Source: Actinomycetota bacterium (GTDB taxonomy: Bacteria; Actinomycetota; Actinomycetes; Streptosporangiales; Streptosporangiaceae). From it: a DNA stretch of 35,603 bases. Numbering within the stretch: the stretch's first letter is position 1; each line of letters opens with the position of its first letter. This document shows, piece after piece, positions 23,949 through 32,063 of the stretch. Under the pieces are notes generated by a model. The model did not search any database and was not told the DNA's origin. It saw only the letters and a list, made by a program, of their open reading frames with translations. The stretch is from NCBI GenBank assembly GCA_003140115.1, contig PLIQ01000047.1:1-35603 (forward strand), written 5' to 3'. The position numbers and the translations under genes are program-made.

Positions 23949-25091
23949 CTAGATTCCGGAATCCGCGATGGACAGTCCGAAGGACATGGCGCCGTATGCC
24001 ATCAGCATCGGCTCCGGGACATTGCTGTTGTGCTGCGCTCCGGCGTGGATGTCCCGCCAGGCCCGCTGGATCGGGTTGAGCTCGTGCAGCACCCGCCCGC
24101 CGGAGTTCTGGAACACGCGGTCCACCGCGGAGATCGCGAGCTGGGTGGCGCGCACCTGGTCCAGCCGCGCGCGGGCTCTGATCTCGATCGGGATGTCCTT
24201 CTCGTCGCGGGCCAGGGCGAGCATGTCGTCCAGGTCGCGCCAGATCTGGAGCCGGGCGCCGTCCAGTTCCCCGGCCGCTTCGGCCACCCGGGCTTGCGAG
24301 AACGGTTCCTCGGCGACCCGCGTCCCCTTGGTGATCCGGACCCGCTCGGCGGTCCAGGCGACGTGGTCGTCGAGCGCGCCCTGGGCCGCGCCCAGCAGGG
24401 GCGCCGCGATCCCGAAGGTGAAGACCGGCCCGAACGGCAGCCGGTAGATGGGCGAGTCGCTGGTCACGCTGCCGGACCGGTAGTCGTGCGTGCGGTGCTC
24501 GGGGACGAAGGCGTCCTCGATGACGACGTCGTTGCTGCCGGTGCCACGCAGCCCGACCACGCGCCAGACGTCGTCGATCGTGTAGTCGGTACGCGGCACC
24601 AGGAAGCACAGCCGCTTGATGTTGCCGGCGGCGTCGGTGGCCACCCCGCCCAGGATCGCCCACTGCGCGTGCTCGCAGCCCGAGGAGAACGACCAGCGGC
24701 CGCTCAGCCGGTAGCCGCCGTCCACGATCTCGACGTGTCCGCGCGGCGTGTACGAGGAGCAGATCAGCGTGTCCTGGTCCTCTCCCCACACGTCCACCTG
24801 GGCCTGCTCCGGCATCAGGCCGAGCTGCCAGTTGTGCACGCCGATCACCGAGTACACCCAGCCGGTGGAGCCGCAGGCGGCACTGATGATCATGCCGGCT
24901 TCCAGGAACACCCGCGGATCGAGCTCAAAGCCGCCGAACCTGGCCGGCTGCAGGATCCGGAACAGCCCGGCTTCCTTGAGCTCCCTGATCGTTTCGTCGG
25001 AAATCCGGCGTGCTTGTTCGGTGGCGAAAGCTCTCTCGCGCAGCACCGGGGCCAGCGACCGGGCCTTGTCCAACGCCTCGACTGGACGCAT
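23949..25091 (-). CDS. hsaA: Flavin-dependent phenol monooxygenase, HsaA-like oxygenase component
   Basis: A 380-residue acyl-CoA-dehydrogenase-fold hydroxylase using reduced flavin from a partner reductase. Strong resemblance to HsaA: LQPARFGGFELDPRVFLEAG, ACGSTGWVYSVIGVHNWQL, WSFSSGCEHAQWAILGG, DVWRVVGLRGTGSNDVV, IEIRARARLDQVRAT and the C-terminal NPIQRAWRDIHAGAQH. It would convert a phenol to a catechol for the dioxygenase. ATG 25091 is preferred over TTG 25097 because AAGGG is spaced 7 nt from it. It is the first gene of the ten-gene operon. Confidence 0.9.
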   Translation of the reverse strand: MRPVEALDKARSLAPVLRERAFATEQARRISDETIRELKEAGLFRILQPARFGGFELDPRVFLEAGMIISAACGSTGWVYSVIGVHNWQLGLMPEQAQVDVWGEDQDTLICSSYTPRGHVEIVDGGYRLSGRWSFSSGCEHAQWAILGGVATDAAGNIKRLCFLVPRTDYTIDDVWRVVGLRGTGSNDVVIEDAFVPEHRTHDYRSGSVTSDSPIYRLPFGPVFTFGIAAPLLGAAQGALDDHVAWTAERVRITKGTRVAEEPFSQARVAEAAGELDGARLQIWRDLDDMLALARDEKDIPIEIRARARLDQVRATQLAISAVDRVFQNSGGRVLHELNPIQRAWRDIHAGAQHNSNVPEPMLMAYGAMSFGLSIADSGI

Positions 25092-25237
25092 CCGCAATCC
25101 CTTCCGTCTTTGACTGCAAGGGCCTGGAACCCACCAGACCCTTATTGATCACAATCTGCCATCCCGTTGAGCCTGTCATGCGCTTATCCCGGTCAGCGGC
25201 ACGAACCGGCCAGCAAACTTGCCGGCTGGGGCAGCCT

Positions 25238-25251
25238 GCTGTCATGACAGC
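25238..25251. promoter_or_regulatory. 14-bp perfect palindrome upstream of hsaA-like operon
   Basis: GCTGTCATGACAGC at 25238-25251 is self-complementary and lies about 150 nt upstream of the monooxygenase start, at or next to the left tip of the IS200/IS605 element. It could be an operator of the catabolic operon or part of the transposon end. The rest of 25092-25237 holds no gene I can support; TTATTGATCACAA (25142-25154) is its most AT-rich stretch and could contain promoter boxes. Confidence 0.4.
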
Positions 25252-25304
25252 GATTGCCGGGCGCAAGCTCGGTCCTTCAGGGTGGGGGTAAGCCCGGAAG
25301 TTAC

Positions 25305-25692
25305 TTTGGCGGGTGTTCTGTGCTGCTGGATGATGCGGAGCGGCGCACCCGGCAGGATGTGGCGAGTAGGACGGGGACCAGAAATGTCCGTGCATGATGT
25401 GCCGGTTCACCGGCCGCAGCCGCCGGGCCGATACGCCCTTGAGGGCGTTCACCAGGGCGGACACGGCCACCTTGGGCGCGTACTCCACCGGCAGGTGCAC
25501 GTGGTCGTCTGCGCCGCTGAACTCGCGCGGGTCGGCGCCGAAGTCGGCGCAGACCTTCCGCATGACGTCCTCGCAGCACTGGAGCATGTCCGCGTCGAGC
25601 ACGCCACGCCGGTACTTTGTCATGAAGACCAAATGGACATGGAGTGCGGAAACCACATGCCTGCCACGGCGGTAATTACCGGGGTTTGTCAT
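25305..25692 (-). pseudogene. tnpA: IS200/IS605 TnpA (Y1 HUH transposase), frameshifted remnant
   Basis: Residues 1-109 are normal: YRRGRHVVSALHVHLVFMTK, the HUH pair in DDHVHLPVEY, PKVAVSALVNALKGVSARRL and HFWSPSY. After that the family sequence continues in other frames: ATSC in one, then IIQQHRTPAK in the third, which implies two one-base losses within about a dozen codons. The last helix, normally with the catalytic tyrosine in QYIEQ, appears to lack that segment altogether. The open frame running on to 24925 is an artefact of the shifts and overlaps the monooxygenase gene. It starts from ATG 25692. Transposase activity is not expected. Confidence 0.75.
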
Positions 25693-25716
25693 AGGCCATC
25701 GCTAGGCTCTGGTGCT

Positions 25717-26904
25717 GTGCAGGTTAGGTACCGGTACCGGATCTACCCGACGCCGGGGCAGCAGCAGGCCCTGGCGCGGACGTTCGGGTGCGCCAGGGTG
25801 GTGTACAACGATTGTCTGCGGGTCCGCGATGAGGCATACGCGGCCGGGGAGAAGATCGGCGACACCGAGGTGCAGCGCCGTGTGGTCACCTTGGCCAAGC
25901 GGACCCCGGAGCGGGCCTGGCTGGGCGAGGTGGCATCGGTCGCGCTGGTGCAGGCATGCCAGGACGCCCGCCGCGCCTACCGGAACTGGTTCGACTCGCT
26001 GTCGGGCAAGCGGAAGGGCCGCAAGGTAGGGCACCCGGCGCTCCGGCGCAAGCATCAGCGCCAGTCGATCCGCCTGACCCGCAACGGGTTCGCACTGCAC
26101 GGGGAGCGCCTGTACGTGCCCAAGGTGGGTGACATCGAGGTCAGGTGGTCGCGGGACCTGCCGTCGGTTCCGTCCTCGGTCACGGTGATCCGCGAGCCGG
26201 ATGGCCGGTACTACGCCTCGTTCGTGGTCGAGCGTGCGGTCACGCTGTTGCCCGCATGTGATCACGAGGTGGGTATCGACCTAGGGCTCGAGGCCCTAGC
26301 CGTCACTTCAGACGGAGAGAAGATCCCGAACCCGCGGTTCCTGCGGGCAAAGGAACGCAAGCTCGCCCGCGCGCAGCGGGCACTGTCCCGTACGCAGAAG
26401 GGGGGCGCGAACCGGGCCAAAGCCCGGCACCGGGTCGCGGCCGTGCACCGGAAGGTCCGGGAGGCCCGGCTCGACCACGCGCATAAGGTCGCTCTGCGGC
26501 TAGTCCGCGACAACCAAGCGGTCTACGCCGAAGACTTGTGCGTGTCCGGACTAGTCCGGACCCGGCTAGCCAAGTCAGTCGCCGACGCGGGCTGGTCGCA
26601 GCTCCTACGGCTTATTGAGGAGAAGGCAGCCCAGTACGGGCGCACCTTCGCCAGGATCGGCCGGTTCGAGCCAACCAGCCAGGTCTGCTCGGCCTGCGGC
26701 GTGAAGGACGGCCCGAAGCCTCTCAGCGTCCGCCAGTGGACCTGCGCGGCGTGCGGGACGGTTCAGGACCGGGACGTGAACGCGGCCAAGAACGTGCTCG
26801 CCCTCGGGCGGAGGGAGAGCCTAAACGCCTGTGGAGGTGGCATAAGACCAGGACATGTCCTGGCGGCTGCCGACGAAGCAGGAACCCACCGGAGCGTGGC
26901 ATGA
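25717..26904 (+). CDS. tnpB: TnpB RNA-guided nuclease (IS200/IS605 accessory protein)
   Basis: A 395-residue TnpB of normal length. The N-terminal part (YRYRIYPTPGQQQALARTFG) is the OrfB helix-turn-helix-like region. RuvC catalytic residues are present: Asp188 in GIDLGLEALAV, Glu272 in VYAEDLCVSGL and Asp353 in DRDVNAAKN. The zinc finger is C324-x2-C327 and C343-x2-C346. GTG 25717 begins the family sequence (VQVRYRYRIYP); the open frame further upstream is antisense to tnpA. TnpB cuts DNA guided by an RNA from the right end of the element. All key residues are intact although the partner TnpA is broken. Confidence 0.93.
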   Translation: MQVRYRYRIYPTPGQQQALARTFGCARVVYNDCLRVRDEAYAAGEKIGDTEVQRRVVTLAKRTPERAWLGEVASVALVQACQDARRAYRNWFDSLSGKRKGRKVGHPALRRKHQRQSIRLTRNGFALHGERLYVPKVGDIEVRWSRDLPSVPSSVTVIREPDGRYYASFVVERAVTLLPACDHEVGIDLGLEALAVTSDGEKIPNPRFLRAKERKLARAQRALSRTQKGGANRAKARHRVAAVHRKVREARLDHAHKVALRLVRDNQAVYAEDLCVSGLVRTRLAKSVADAGWSQLLRLIEEKAAQYGRTFARIGRFEPTSQVCSACGVKDGPKPLSVRQWTCAACGTVQDRDVNAAKNVLALGRRESLNACGGGIRPGHVLAAADEAGTHRSVA

Positions 26905-26970
26905 GCCGCGCCGGAGGAATCCCAGCCGTTCACGGCGGGGAGGACGTCAAAGCTGCATTCGTTACCGGCG
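26820..26970 (+). ncRNA. Candidate omega RNA (reRNA) of TnpB with its guide
   Basis: TnpB guide RNAs come from the 3' end of tnpB and the right end of the element. Here the terminal stem (26921-26940) and GGGAGGACGTCAA are followed by a 16-20 nt guide from 26951 (AGCTGCATTCGTTACCGGCG), which lies in the SDR gene. The 5' end is not visible, so 26820 is approximate. Confidence 0.55.
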
Positions 26971-27716
26971 CCGGCGGCGGCATTGGCCGGGCCGTGGCCC
27001 TGCGCTTCGCCCGGGCTGGCTCCGCGGTCACGGTGGTCGACATCGATCCGGCCAAAGGCGAGGAAACCGCGGATCTGGTTCGCCAGACCGGAGCGGCGGC
27101 GCTGTTCGTCCGGGCGGACGTGGCCAATGGCCAGGAGGTCGAGGAGGCCGTGCGCGCGACCGTGGCGGAGTTCGGGAGCTTGGACTTCGCGCACAACAAC
27201 GCCGGCATCACCGGCGAGCGGACGCTGGTCCATGAAACCAGCCCCGAGGACTGGCAGCGGATCCTAGACGTCAACCTCACCGGGATCTGGAACTGCCTGC
27301 GGCACCAGATCCCGGTCATGCTGGCGGCGGGCGGCGGCGCGATCGTCAACACCTCCTCCGCGGCCGGACTGACCGGCACGCCCGAGCTGTCGGCCTACGC
27401 GGCCAGCAAGTTCGGTGTCATCGGGCTGACCCGGTCGGTGGCGGTGGAATACGCGGCCGAAGGGATCAGGGTCAACGCCGTGTGTCCCGGCCTGGTCGCC
27501 ACGCCGATGCTGGCCGCGTTCACCCAGGCCCACCCGGACTGGCTGGACGGACTGTACCTGCCGCAAGGCCGGATGGCGGACCCGGACGACATCGCCGCCG
27601 CCGTATTCTGGCTCTGCTCGCCCGACTCGGGCCACGTTAACGGCGTCGCCCTGCCGGTCGACGGCGGCGTCATGGCCGGCGGCTCCCGCCGCCGGTTACC
27701 GGCCGAACACCGCTGA
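26901..27716 (+). CDS. SDR family oxidoreductase, start altered by the IS element
   Basis: A 271-residue short-chain dehydrogenase: TGAGGGIGRAVALRFA (NAD-binding), VVDIDPAKGEE with the acidic NAD-selecting residue, NNAG in DFAHNNAGITG, the catalytic Ser in NTSSAAG and Tyr/Lys in YAASK, then PGLVATPML and the terminal VNGVALPVDGG. The only in-frame start near the Rossmann motif is ATG 26901, within the IS right end and overlapping the tnpB stop (ATGA). It adds about 15 residues coded by the transposon end. Family members usually begin 3-6 residues before KAAFVTGAG. It may act with the hydratase and SnoaL genes that follow; the substrate is unknown. Confidence 0.85.
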   Translation: MSRAGGIPAVHGGEDVKAAFVTGAGGGIGRAVALRFARAGSAVTVVDIDPAKGEETADLVRQTGAAALFVRADVANGQEVEEAVRATVAEFGSLDFAHNNAGITGERTLVHETSPEDWQRILDVNLTGIWNCLRHQIPVMLAAGGGAIVNTSSAAGLTGTPELSAYAASKFGVIGLTRSVAVEYAAEGIRVNAVCPGLVATPMLAAFTQAHPDWLDGLYLPQGRMADPDDIAAAVFWLCSPDSGHVNGVALPVDGGVMAGGSRRRLPAEHR

Positions 27717-28499
27717 CACTGTGCCGAGCTGTGACAGCTCGGCGACTATTCGGGTGCCCGTTTCGATCGAGACCATCGGGCCCAGTGCCCCGCTCAGGAT
27801 CACTTCGCCCGCGCGCAGCGGCGATCCGTAGTCGCAGCAGGTCCGGGCCAGCCAGGCCAGCGCGTTCAGCGGATCGCCCATGCAGTCGGCCCCGGATCCG
27901 GTCGAGACGGTGGCGCCGTCCTTGGTCATCGTCATGGTCACCGCCACCGGGCTGATGTCCGCGAGGCGGCACGCCCGGCTGCCCAGCACGAACAGCCCGC
28001 TCGACGCGTTATCCGCGACGGTGTCGGTGATCGAGATGTCCCAGGCCTTGATCCGGCTGTCGACGATCTCCAGAGCGGCCACCACGTGGTCGACGGCCGC
28101 CTCGAGGCGGCCGGCCTCCAGGACCTCGTCGTCGAGGTCGGCGCCCAGCACGAACGCCACCTCGGCCTCCGCCTTCGGCTGCAGCAACCGCTCCATCGGG
28201 ATCGCCTCGGACTCCGGGTACAGCATGTCGTCGAACAGCACCCCGGAGTCGGGCTGGTCGACGCCGATCTGCCGCTGGACCGCCGGAGAGGTCAGGCCGA
28301 TCTTGCGCCCCACGATCCGCACGCCCGTGGCCAGCCGGTCGCGGTTCACCGCTTCCTGCACCTGGTAGGCGAGCGGTATGTCAGCGGTGCCGAGCAGGTC
28401 ACGGACCGGCTCGCAGGGCTGGCCGTCGCGCGCGGCGCCCTGCAGCCGGGCCGCCGCCGCTCGCACCAGGTCGGCTCGGGACGGCTCAGAGCTGGCCAT
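27696..28499 (-). CDS. hsaE: 2-keto-4-pentenoate hydratase, HsaE/MhpD-like
   Basis: A 267-residue enzyme of the fumarylacetoacetase-like fold that hydrates 2-hydroxypenta-2,4-dienoate to 4-hydroxy-2-oxovalerate. Typical elements are GRKIGLTSPAVQRQIGVDQP, SGVLFDDMLY, the metal ligands in PKAEAEVAFVLG, AALEIVDSRIKAWDISITDT and the C-terminal AGEVILSGALGPMV. It fills the step between the HsaD-like hydrolase and the HsaF-like aldolase found elsewhere in the window. GAAGGAAA precedes ATG 28499. It follows the SnoaL-like gene by 49 nt and overlaps the convergent SDR gene by 21 nt. The symbol is by analogy. Confidence 0.9.
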   Translation of the reverse strand: MASSEPSRADLVRAAAARLQGAARDGQPCEPVRDLLGTADIPLAYQVQEAVNRDRLATGVRIVGRKIGLTSPAVQRQIGVDQPDSGVLFDDMLYPESEAIPMERLLQPKAEAEVAFVLGADLDDEVLEAGRLEAAVDHVVAALEIVDSRIKAWDISITDTVADNASSGLFVLGSRACRLADISPVAVTMTMTKDGATVSTGSGADCMGDPLNALAWLARTCCDYGSPLRAGEVILSGALGPMVSIETGTRIVAELSQLGTVSAVFGR

Positions 28500-28548
28500 G
28501 GGTTTCCTTCTTCCAGGTGGACGCCATCGCGGAGGCTATCACGCTGCC

Positions 28549-28998
28549 CTAAGGCACCGGCTGGCGCAGGTGACGGCTGACGTCACCGACATGCTCGATG
28601 ATGATCAGCCGGTCGGTGAAGTACCACCGGCCGTCGCCGTCGCGGGCGAAGGTGTCCTCGTAGCGGCCCGCCACGATGGGCTGCAGCGGCAGGTCCGGCC
28701 GGCTTTGCAGCACGGTGAAGTACGACCGGGCCGACGCGGTTCCGGCCGCCTCGTCGGCGTCCACGATCAGGTTGGTCGTCACGTGCTTGGTCGACGGGGT
28801 GCCGTCCTCGAACCGCTGCACGCTGCCGTCGAACGCGGCCAGCACCTCGGCCGCCCCGGTGAACGTGGCGCCGTCACCGGAGACCGTGTGCAGCCGAGCC
28901 CGGCCGAAGAACGCCGCCATCCCGGCCAGGTCCCCGGCGTCGAGCCGGTCGGCGTACCCGAAAACGAGCCGCGCGATCGCGGCGTAGACCGGTTCCAT
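28549..28998 (-). CDS. SnoaL-like (NTF2-fold) protein
   Basis: A 149-residue NTF2-like domain. The N-terminal helix YAAIARLVFGYADRLDAGDL leads into AGMAAFFGRARLHTVSG, then strands with TKHVTTNLIVDADEAAGTAS and a final RWYFTDRLIIIEHVGDVSRH. It is not a close copy of the SnoaL protein at 16247. It lies directly upstream of the HsaE-like hydratase in the same direction and probably shares its transcript. Isomerase, dehydratase or binding roles are possible; none is shown by the sequence. Confidence 0.83.
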   Translation of the reverse strand: MEPVYAAIARLVFGYADRLDAGDLAGMAAFFGRARLHTVSGDGATFTGAAEVLAAFDGSVQRFEDGTPSTKHVTTNLIVDADEAAGTASARSYFTVLQSRPDLPLQPIVAGRYEDTFARDGDGRWYFTDRLIIIEHVGDVSRHLRQPVP

Positions 28999-29068
28999 GC
29001 CCCCGACGGTAGGCCGCCCTCCCGCCCCGGCGGCCCGCCCGTCCTGGACAACGGGACACTCTCGGTGG

Positions 29069-31240
29069 TCAGGCTTCGCTGGCGGGGGCGGCGGGATGAA
29101 AGCCGTTGTCGAGGGCGCGGCGGACGCGGGTTAGCAGGGTGGCCTCGGTGAATGGTTTTTCCAGGAGGTCGATCTGATCGGCGAAGGCGCCGTGGGTGTC
29201 CAGGACCGGCTGGGCGTATCCGGACATGTACAGGACGGGCAGGGCTGGGCGGATGGTGTGCACCCGCCTGGCCACCTCGTTGCCGAGCATCTCGGGCATG
29301 ACCACATCGGTGAGCAGCAGGTCGATGGTCTGCCCGGTGTCCCCTGCGATGCTGGGCGCCTCTGGCGCGGAGCGGGCGACGCGGACCTGGTAGCCGTTCC
29401 GGGTCAGCAGGCGGCTGGCCAGTTCTTGCAGGCTGGCTTCGTCTTCGACGAGCAGGATCGTCTCCCCCCGGCCGCGGGGGGGTGCGGCGGGCGGTGCCTT
29501 GGATCTGGCCGCTTCTTCGCTGGTGGCGGGCAGCATGCCGGTGACGGTGGTGCCCATCCCAGGTTCGGAGTAGATCTGGACGTGGCCGCCGGCTCCGGTG
29601 ATGATGCCGTAGAACGTCGCGAGGCCGAGCCCGGTGCCCTTGCCGGCCGGCTTGGTGGTGAAGAACGGCTCGAACACGCGGGCGAGGACCTCGGGGGGAA
29701 TGCCGGTGCCGGTGTCGGAGACCCGCAGCCGGGTGTAGCGGCCTGGCTTGAGGCCGGGCCGGCCCTCTGCGTAGGCCTCGTCCACGGTGATGTTCGCGGT
29801 GTCGATGGTGAGCTTCCCGCCGCCGGGCATCGCGTCGCGGGCGTTGACGGCGAGGTTGACCAGGACCTGCTCGAGCTGGCCGGCGTCCGCCTTGACCGGC
29901 CACAGGCCGTCGCCGGGTGCGGTGTTCAGGGTGATGTGCTCGCCGAGGGTGCGGCGCAGCAGCTGCTCCAGGCCGGCGATGATCTCGTTGAGGCTGAGCA
30001 CTTCGGGGTGCACGACGTCGCTGCGGGCGAAGATCAGCAGCTGGCGGGTGAGCCTTGTCGCCCGCTGCGTCGCGCCGCGGACCTGCTCGACGTCGTCGAG
30101 CACGCTGCCCAGCCGCGCGTCCTCGGCAGCCAGGCCCGCTATCTCCTCGGCGAGCATGTCGCTAAAGCCGCCGATCACGTTCAGCAGGTTGTTGAAGTCG
30201 TGCGCGATGCCGCCGACCAGCTGGCCGAGGCTCTCCATCCGCTCGGCGTGCCGGAGCCGGTCCTGCGCCGTTGCCCGCTCGGCATCGGCGCGCACCACGT
30301 CGGCCATCAGCCGGGCGTTGTAGATCGCCTGGGCGCCCCGCTCGGCCAGGTCGGCGCACAGCGCAAGGTCAGTCTGGTCGTACGGCTCCTCAGTCACGTC
30401 GCGGAAGACAAGGAGCACGCCGAGTGCCGTGCCCGCCGCGATCAGCGGCGCAATGATCAAACTGCGTACTTCGGCGCGGGCGGCTATATAGCCTCGGTCG
30501 TCCGTCAGCCCGGAGCCGGCGGGATCGAACCGCGCCATCAAGATCGCCTCACCGGTTCGCAGCGCTCTCCCGGAAAGTGACCCGGATACGGACGCCGGGC
30601 GCCCGTACACGGAATCTTTGAACGCCTGCGCACGGAGGGCATCGTTGTGGTGCGTCGCGGTGGGCAGCAGGAACTCGCCCGACTCGCCGAGCAGGCGTAT
30701 CTGACAGCAGTCGCCCAGGGCCTGCGCCGTCTTCGTCACCACCAGGTCAAGGACCACGTCCAGGTCCAGGCTTGAGCCGAACAGCTTGCCGGCCTCGGCG
30801 ATCATCGTGAGCCGCCGGTGCTCAGCGGCGGCAAGCGCCAGCGCCTCGCCCAGCGCCTGCTGATCGCTGTCTTTGCCGGGCAGATGCGCTATCCACAAGG
30901 TTCCGGTCCCGCGCTCCAGGGGCACTCGCAGTCCGGTCGCCTGGAGCATGAACTCGGAGCCGTCCTGCCGCTGGTACACCAAGGAGCCGGACCACCATCC
31001 CGCCGCGACGATGAGCGGGGTAAGGCTCTTGCGGCCCAGGCCGGTCGCGGTACGGTGCTGGCCCACCACGTGGGCGACCGACTGCCCCACCGCCTGCGCC
31101 GCCGGTATGCCGAACAAATCGGCGGCCGTCTCATTCCACAACACGATCTTCTGGTTCTCGTCGACGAGGACCACCGAGAGCCCGGGCGTGCCAGAGATGG
31201 CATCGATGTCAACCGAGTACCCGATCCTCCCCGGGATCAT
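29069..31240 (-). CDS. Soluble hybrid sensor histidine kinase (PAS-GAF-HK-REC)
   Basis: A 723-residue kinase without membrane segments. Domains in order: PAS (about 20-110), GAF (about 150-315), a coiled linker, HisKA with the phosphoacceptor His347 in [16 protein letters not shown], HATPase with N-box [14 protein letters not shown]1 [13 protein letters not shown]-box FEPFFTTK and G2 [14 protein letters not shown], then a receiver with ILLVEDEAS, phosphoacceptor Asp645 in [10 protein letters not shown] and Lys695 in LEKPF. A proline/alanine-rich linker joins HATPase and receiver. ATG 31240 is preferred over GTG 31289-31291. It is divergent from the response regulator at 31698. The signal is probably cytoplasmic; the family often senses redox, light or ligands. 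Confidence 0.9.
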   Translation of the reverse strand: MIPGRIGYSVDIDAISGTPGLSVVLVDENQKIVLWNETAADLFGIPAAQAVGQSVAHVVGQHRTATGLGRKSLTPLIVAAGWWSGSLVYQRQDGSEFMLQATGLRVPLERGTGTLWIAHLPGKDSDQQALGEALALAAAEHRRLTMIAEAGKLFGSSLDLDVVLDLVVTKTAQALGDCCQIRLLGESGEFLLPTATHHNDALRAQAFKDSVYGRPASVSGSLSGRALRTGEAILMARFDPAGSGLTDDRGYIAARAEVRSLIIAPLIAAGTALGVLLVFRDVTEEPYDQTDLALCADLAERGAQAIYNARLMADVVRADAERATAQDRLRHAERMESLGQLVGGIAHDFNNLLNVIGGFSDMLAEEIAGLAAEDARLGSVLDDVEQVRGATQRATRLTRQLLIFARSDVVHPEVLSLNEIIAGLEQLLRRTLGEHITLNTAPGDGLWPVKADAGQLEQVLVNLAVNARDAMPGGGKLTIDTANITVDEAYAEGRPGLKPGRYTRLRVSDTGTGIPPEVLARVFEPFFTTKPAGKGTGLGLATFYGIITGAGGHVQIYSEPGMGTTVTGMLPATSEEAARSKAPPAAPPRGRGETILLVEDEASLQELASRLLTRNGYQVRVARSAPEAPSIAGDTGQTIDLLLTDVVMPEMLGNEVARRVHTIRPALPVLYMSGYAQPVLDTHGAFADQIDLLEKPFTEATLLTRVRRALDNGFHPAAPASEA

Positions 31241-31248
31241 GATCCCGG
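31231..31248. promoter_or_regulatory. 18-bp perfect palindrome spanning the kinase start codon
   Basis: CCGGGATCATGATCCCGG at 31231-31248 is fully self-complementary. In the kinase mRNA it could fold as a 7-bp stem with the AUG in a CAUG loop, or it could be a protein-binding site. Whether it is functional is not known. Confidence 0.5.
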
Positions 31249-31697
31249 CCTCGTATCCGCTGCAGCTACCTGGCGTGTACGCCCGCTGCACCGCAGGTCA
31301 AGGCATATCTGTCCGGTACGCGCGGACCCGCGGAGCCTTGCCAGCCAGATCAATGACTTTCCGCCATCCTGCAATGCTGCGAACAAGGCGAGTGCGGGGG
31401 CATGCTCCCGCGACGACGAGCCTGTACAGGGATTTTAGCATATAGTAATTATAAAGTTACTTTAGGTAAATAGGCGGCGAACGTAACAGGTGAACTCATG
31501 TCAAGCGCGGCTGGCTGACCGCATCGAGCGTTCGCGGCCAGGCAAGCCCATCGATCTCGTCGAGCTCGGGCGGCACCTTGGCTGTGGCCCGAGCTCAGGA
31601 CCGGCTGGCGCGGTCGGCTCTGCCGATCACTGCAGCAGGACCCCCGGGCATCAAGCGCTTTACGCAGGAGCCTGGCCAGGAACCCCGAAGGAGCCTG
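31249..31697. other. Divergent intergenic region between kinase and response regulator
   Basis: About 450 nt without a supportable gene. It contains an AT-rich patch (about 31433-31472) with the dyad AGTAA-8 nt-TTACT at 31444-31461, the likeliest promoter or operator area. Short open frames here overlap the response regulator in the wrong phase and have no recognisable sequence. Confidence 0.5.
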
Positions 31698-32063
31698 ATG
31701 AACCATACCTTGCTTTACATCGAGGACGACGAGCACAACATCGCCCTGGTTGAAGCAGTACTCAGACGCCGCCCTCAGATCGAGTTGCACGTGGCAATGA
31801 ACGGCCGTGACGGTGTCCAAGCCGCCATCGACAAGCAGCCGGGCCTCATCCTGCTCGACAATCGCCTCCCCGACACAACCGGCAGCAAAATCCTGCAGGA
31901 GCTCGCGTCCTCATCAGCTACTGCGGCGATCCCAGTGGTTATCCTCACCGGCGACTCAGACGAGGTCATCGATGAGCTGCTAGCCAGCGGAGCCGCTGAG
32001 TCTGTCGCGAAGCCGTTTAGCTTTCGCCAGTTCATTGAAATAATCGACCGCTACCTGAAATGA
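31698..32063 (+). CDS. Single-domain response regulator (receiver only)
   Basis: A 121-residue CheY-like receiver: acidic pocket in LLYIEDDEHN (residues 5-14), phosphoacceptor Asp54 in LILLDNRLPDT, the switch Thr in VVILTGDSDE and Lys in VAKPFSFRQF. There is no output domain, so it may act through protein contacts or as a phosphorelay shuttle with the neighbouring hybrid kinase. GAAGGAG at 31687-31693 sets ATG 31698. It is divergent from the kinase and followed by a 210-nt gap (32064-32273) in which I see nothing. Confidence 0.9.
   Translation: MNHTLLYIEDDEHNIALVEAVLRRRPQIELHVAMNGRDGVQAAIDKQPGLILLDNRLPDTTGSKILQELASSSATAAIPVVILTGDSDEVIDELLASGAAESVAKPFSFRQFIEIIDRYLK

Larger units (their letters stand above)
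25248..26950. mobile_element. IS200/IS605-family element with dead tnpA and intact tnpB
   Basis: Divergent tnpA (minus) and tnpB (plus) share a 24-nt gap. A left subterminal hairpin lies at 25268-25287 (CTCGGTCC-TTCA-GGGTGGGG, one mismatch). The right end shows the family-typical GAATCCC-stem-GGGAGGACGTCAA ending at 26950, with the stem CCCAGCCG-TTCA-CGGCGGGG at 26921-26940. The right boundary is fairly firm; the left tip is a guess within about 25240-25265. No target duplication is expected for this family. The element sits between the hsaA-like promoter and an SDR gene whose coding sequence starts immediately after the right end. Confidence 0.7.

Noticed and set aside
16247..25091. Calling the operon a steroid degradation cluster outright
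   Set aside because: The HsaA-D-like genes fit, but no Mce4, side-chain or ring C/D genes are in the window and the LigJ/HpaI pair points elsewhere, so the substrate is left open.
24925..25304. Continuation of the tnpA open frame into the monooxygenase gene
   Set aside because: The family sequence leaves this frame after residue 109, so the rest is out-of-frame read-through.
31490..31753. 87-codon + strand open frame before the response regulator
   Set aside because: It overlaps the receiver gene in another phase, lacks a good ribosome site and has no recognisable sequence.
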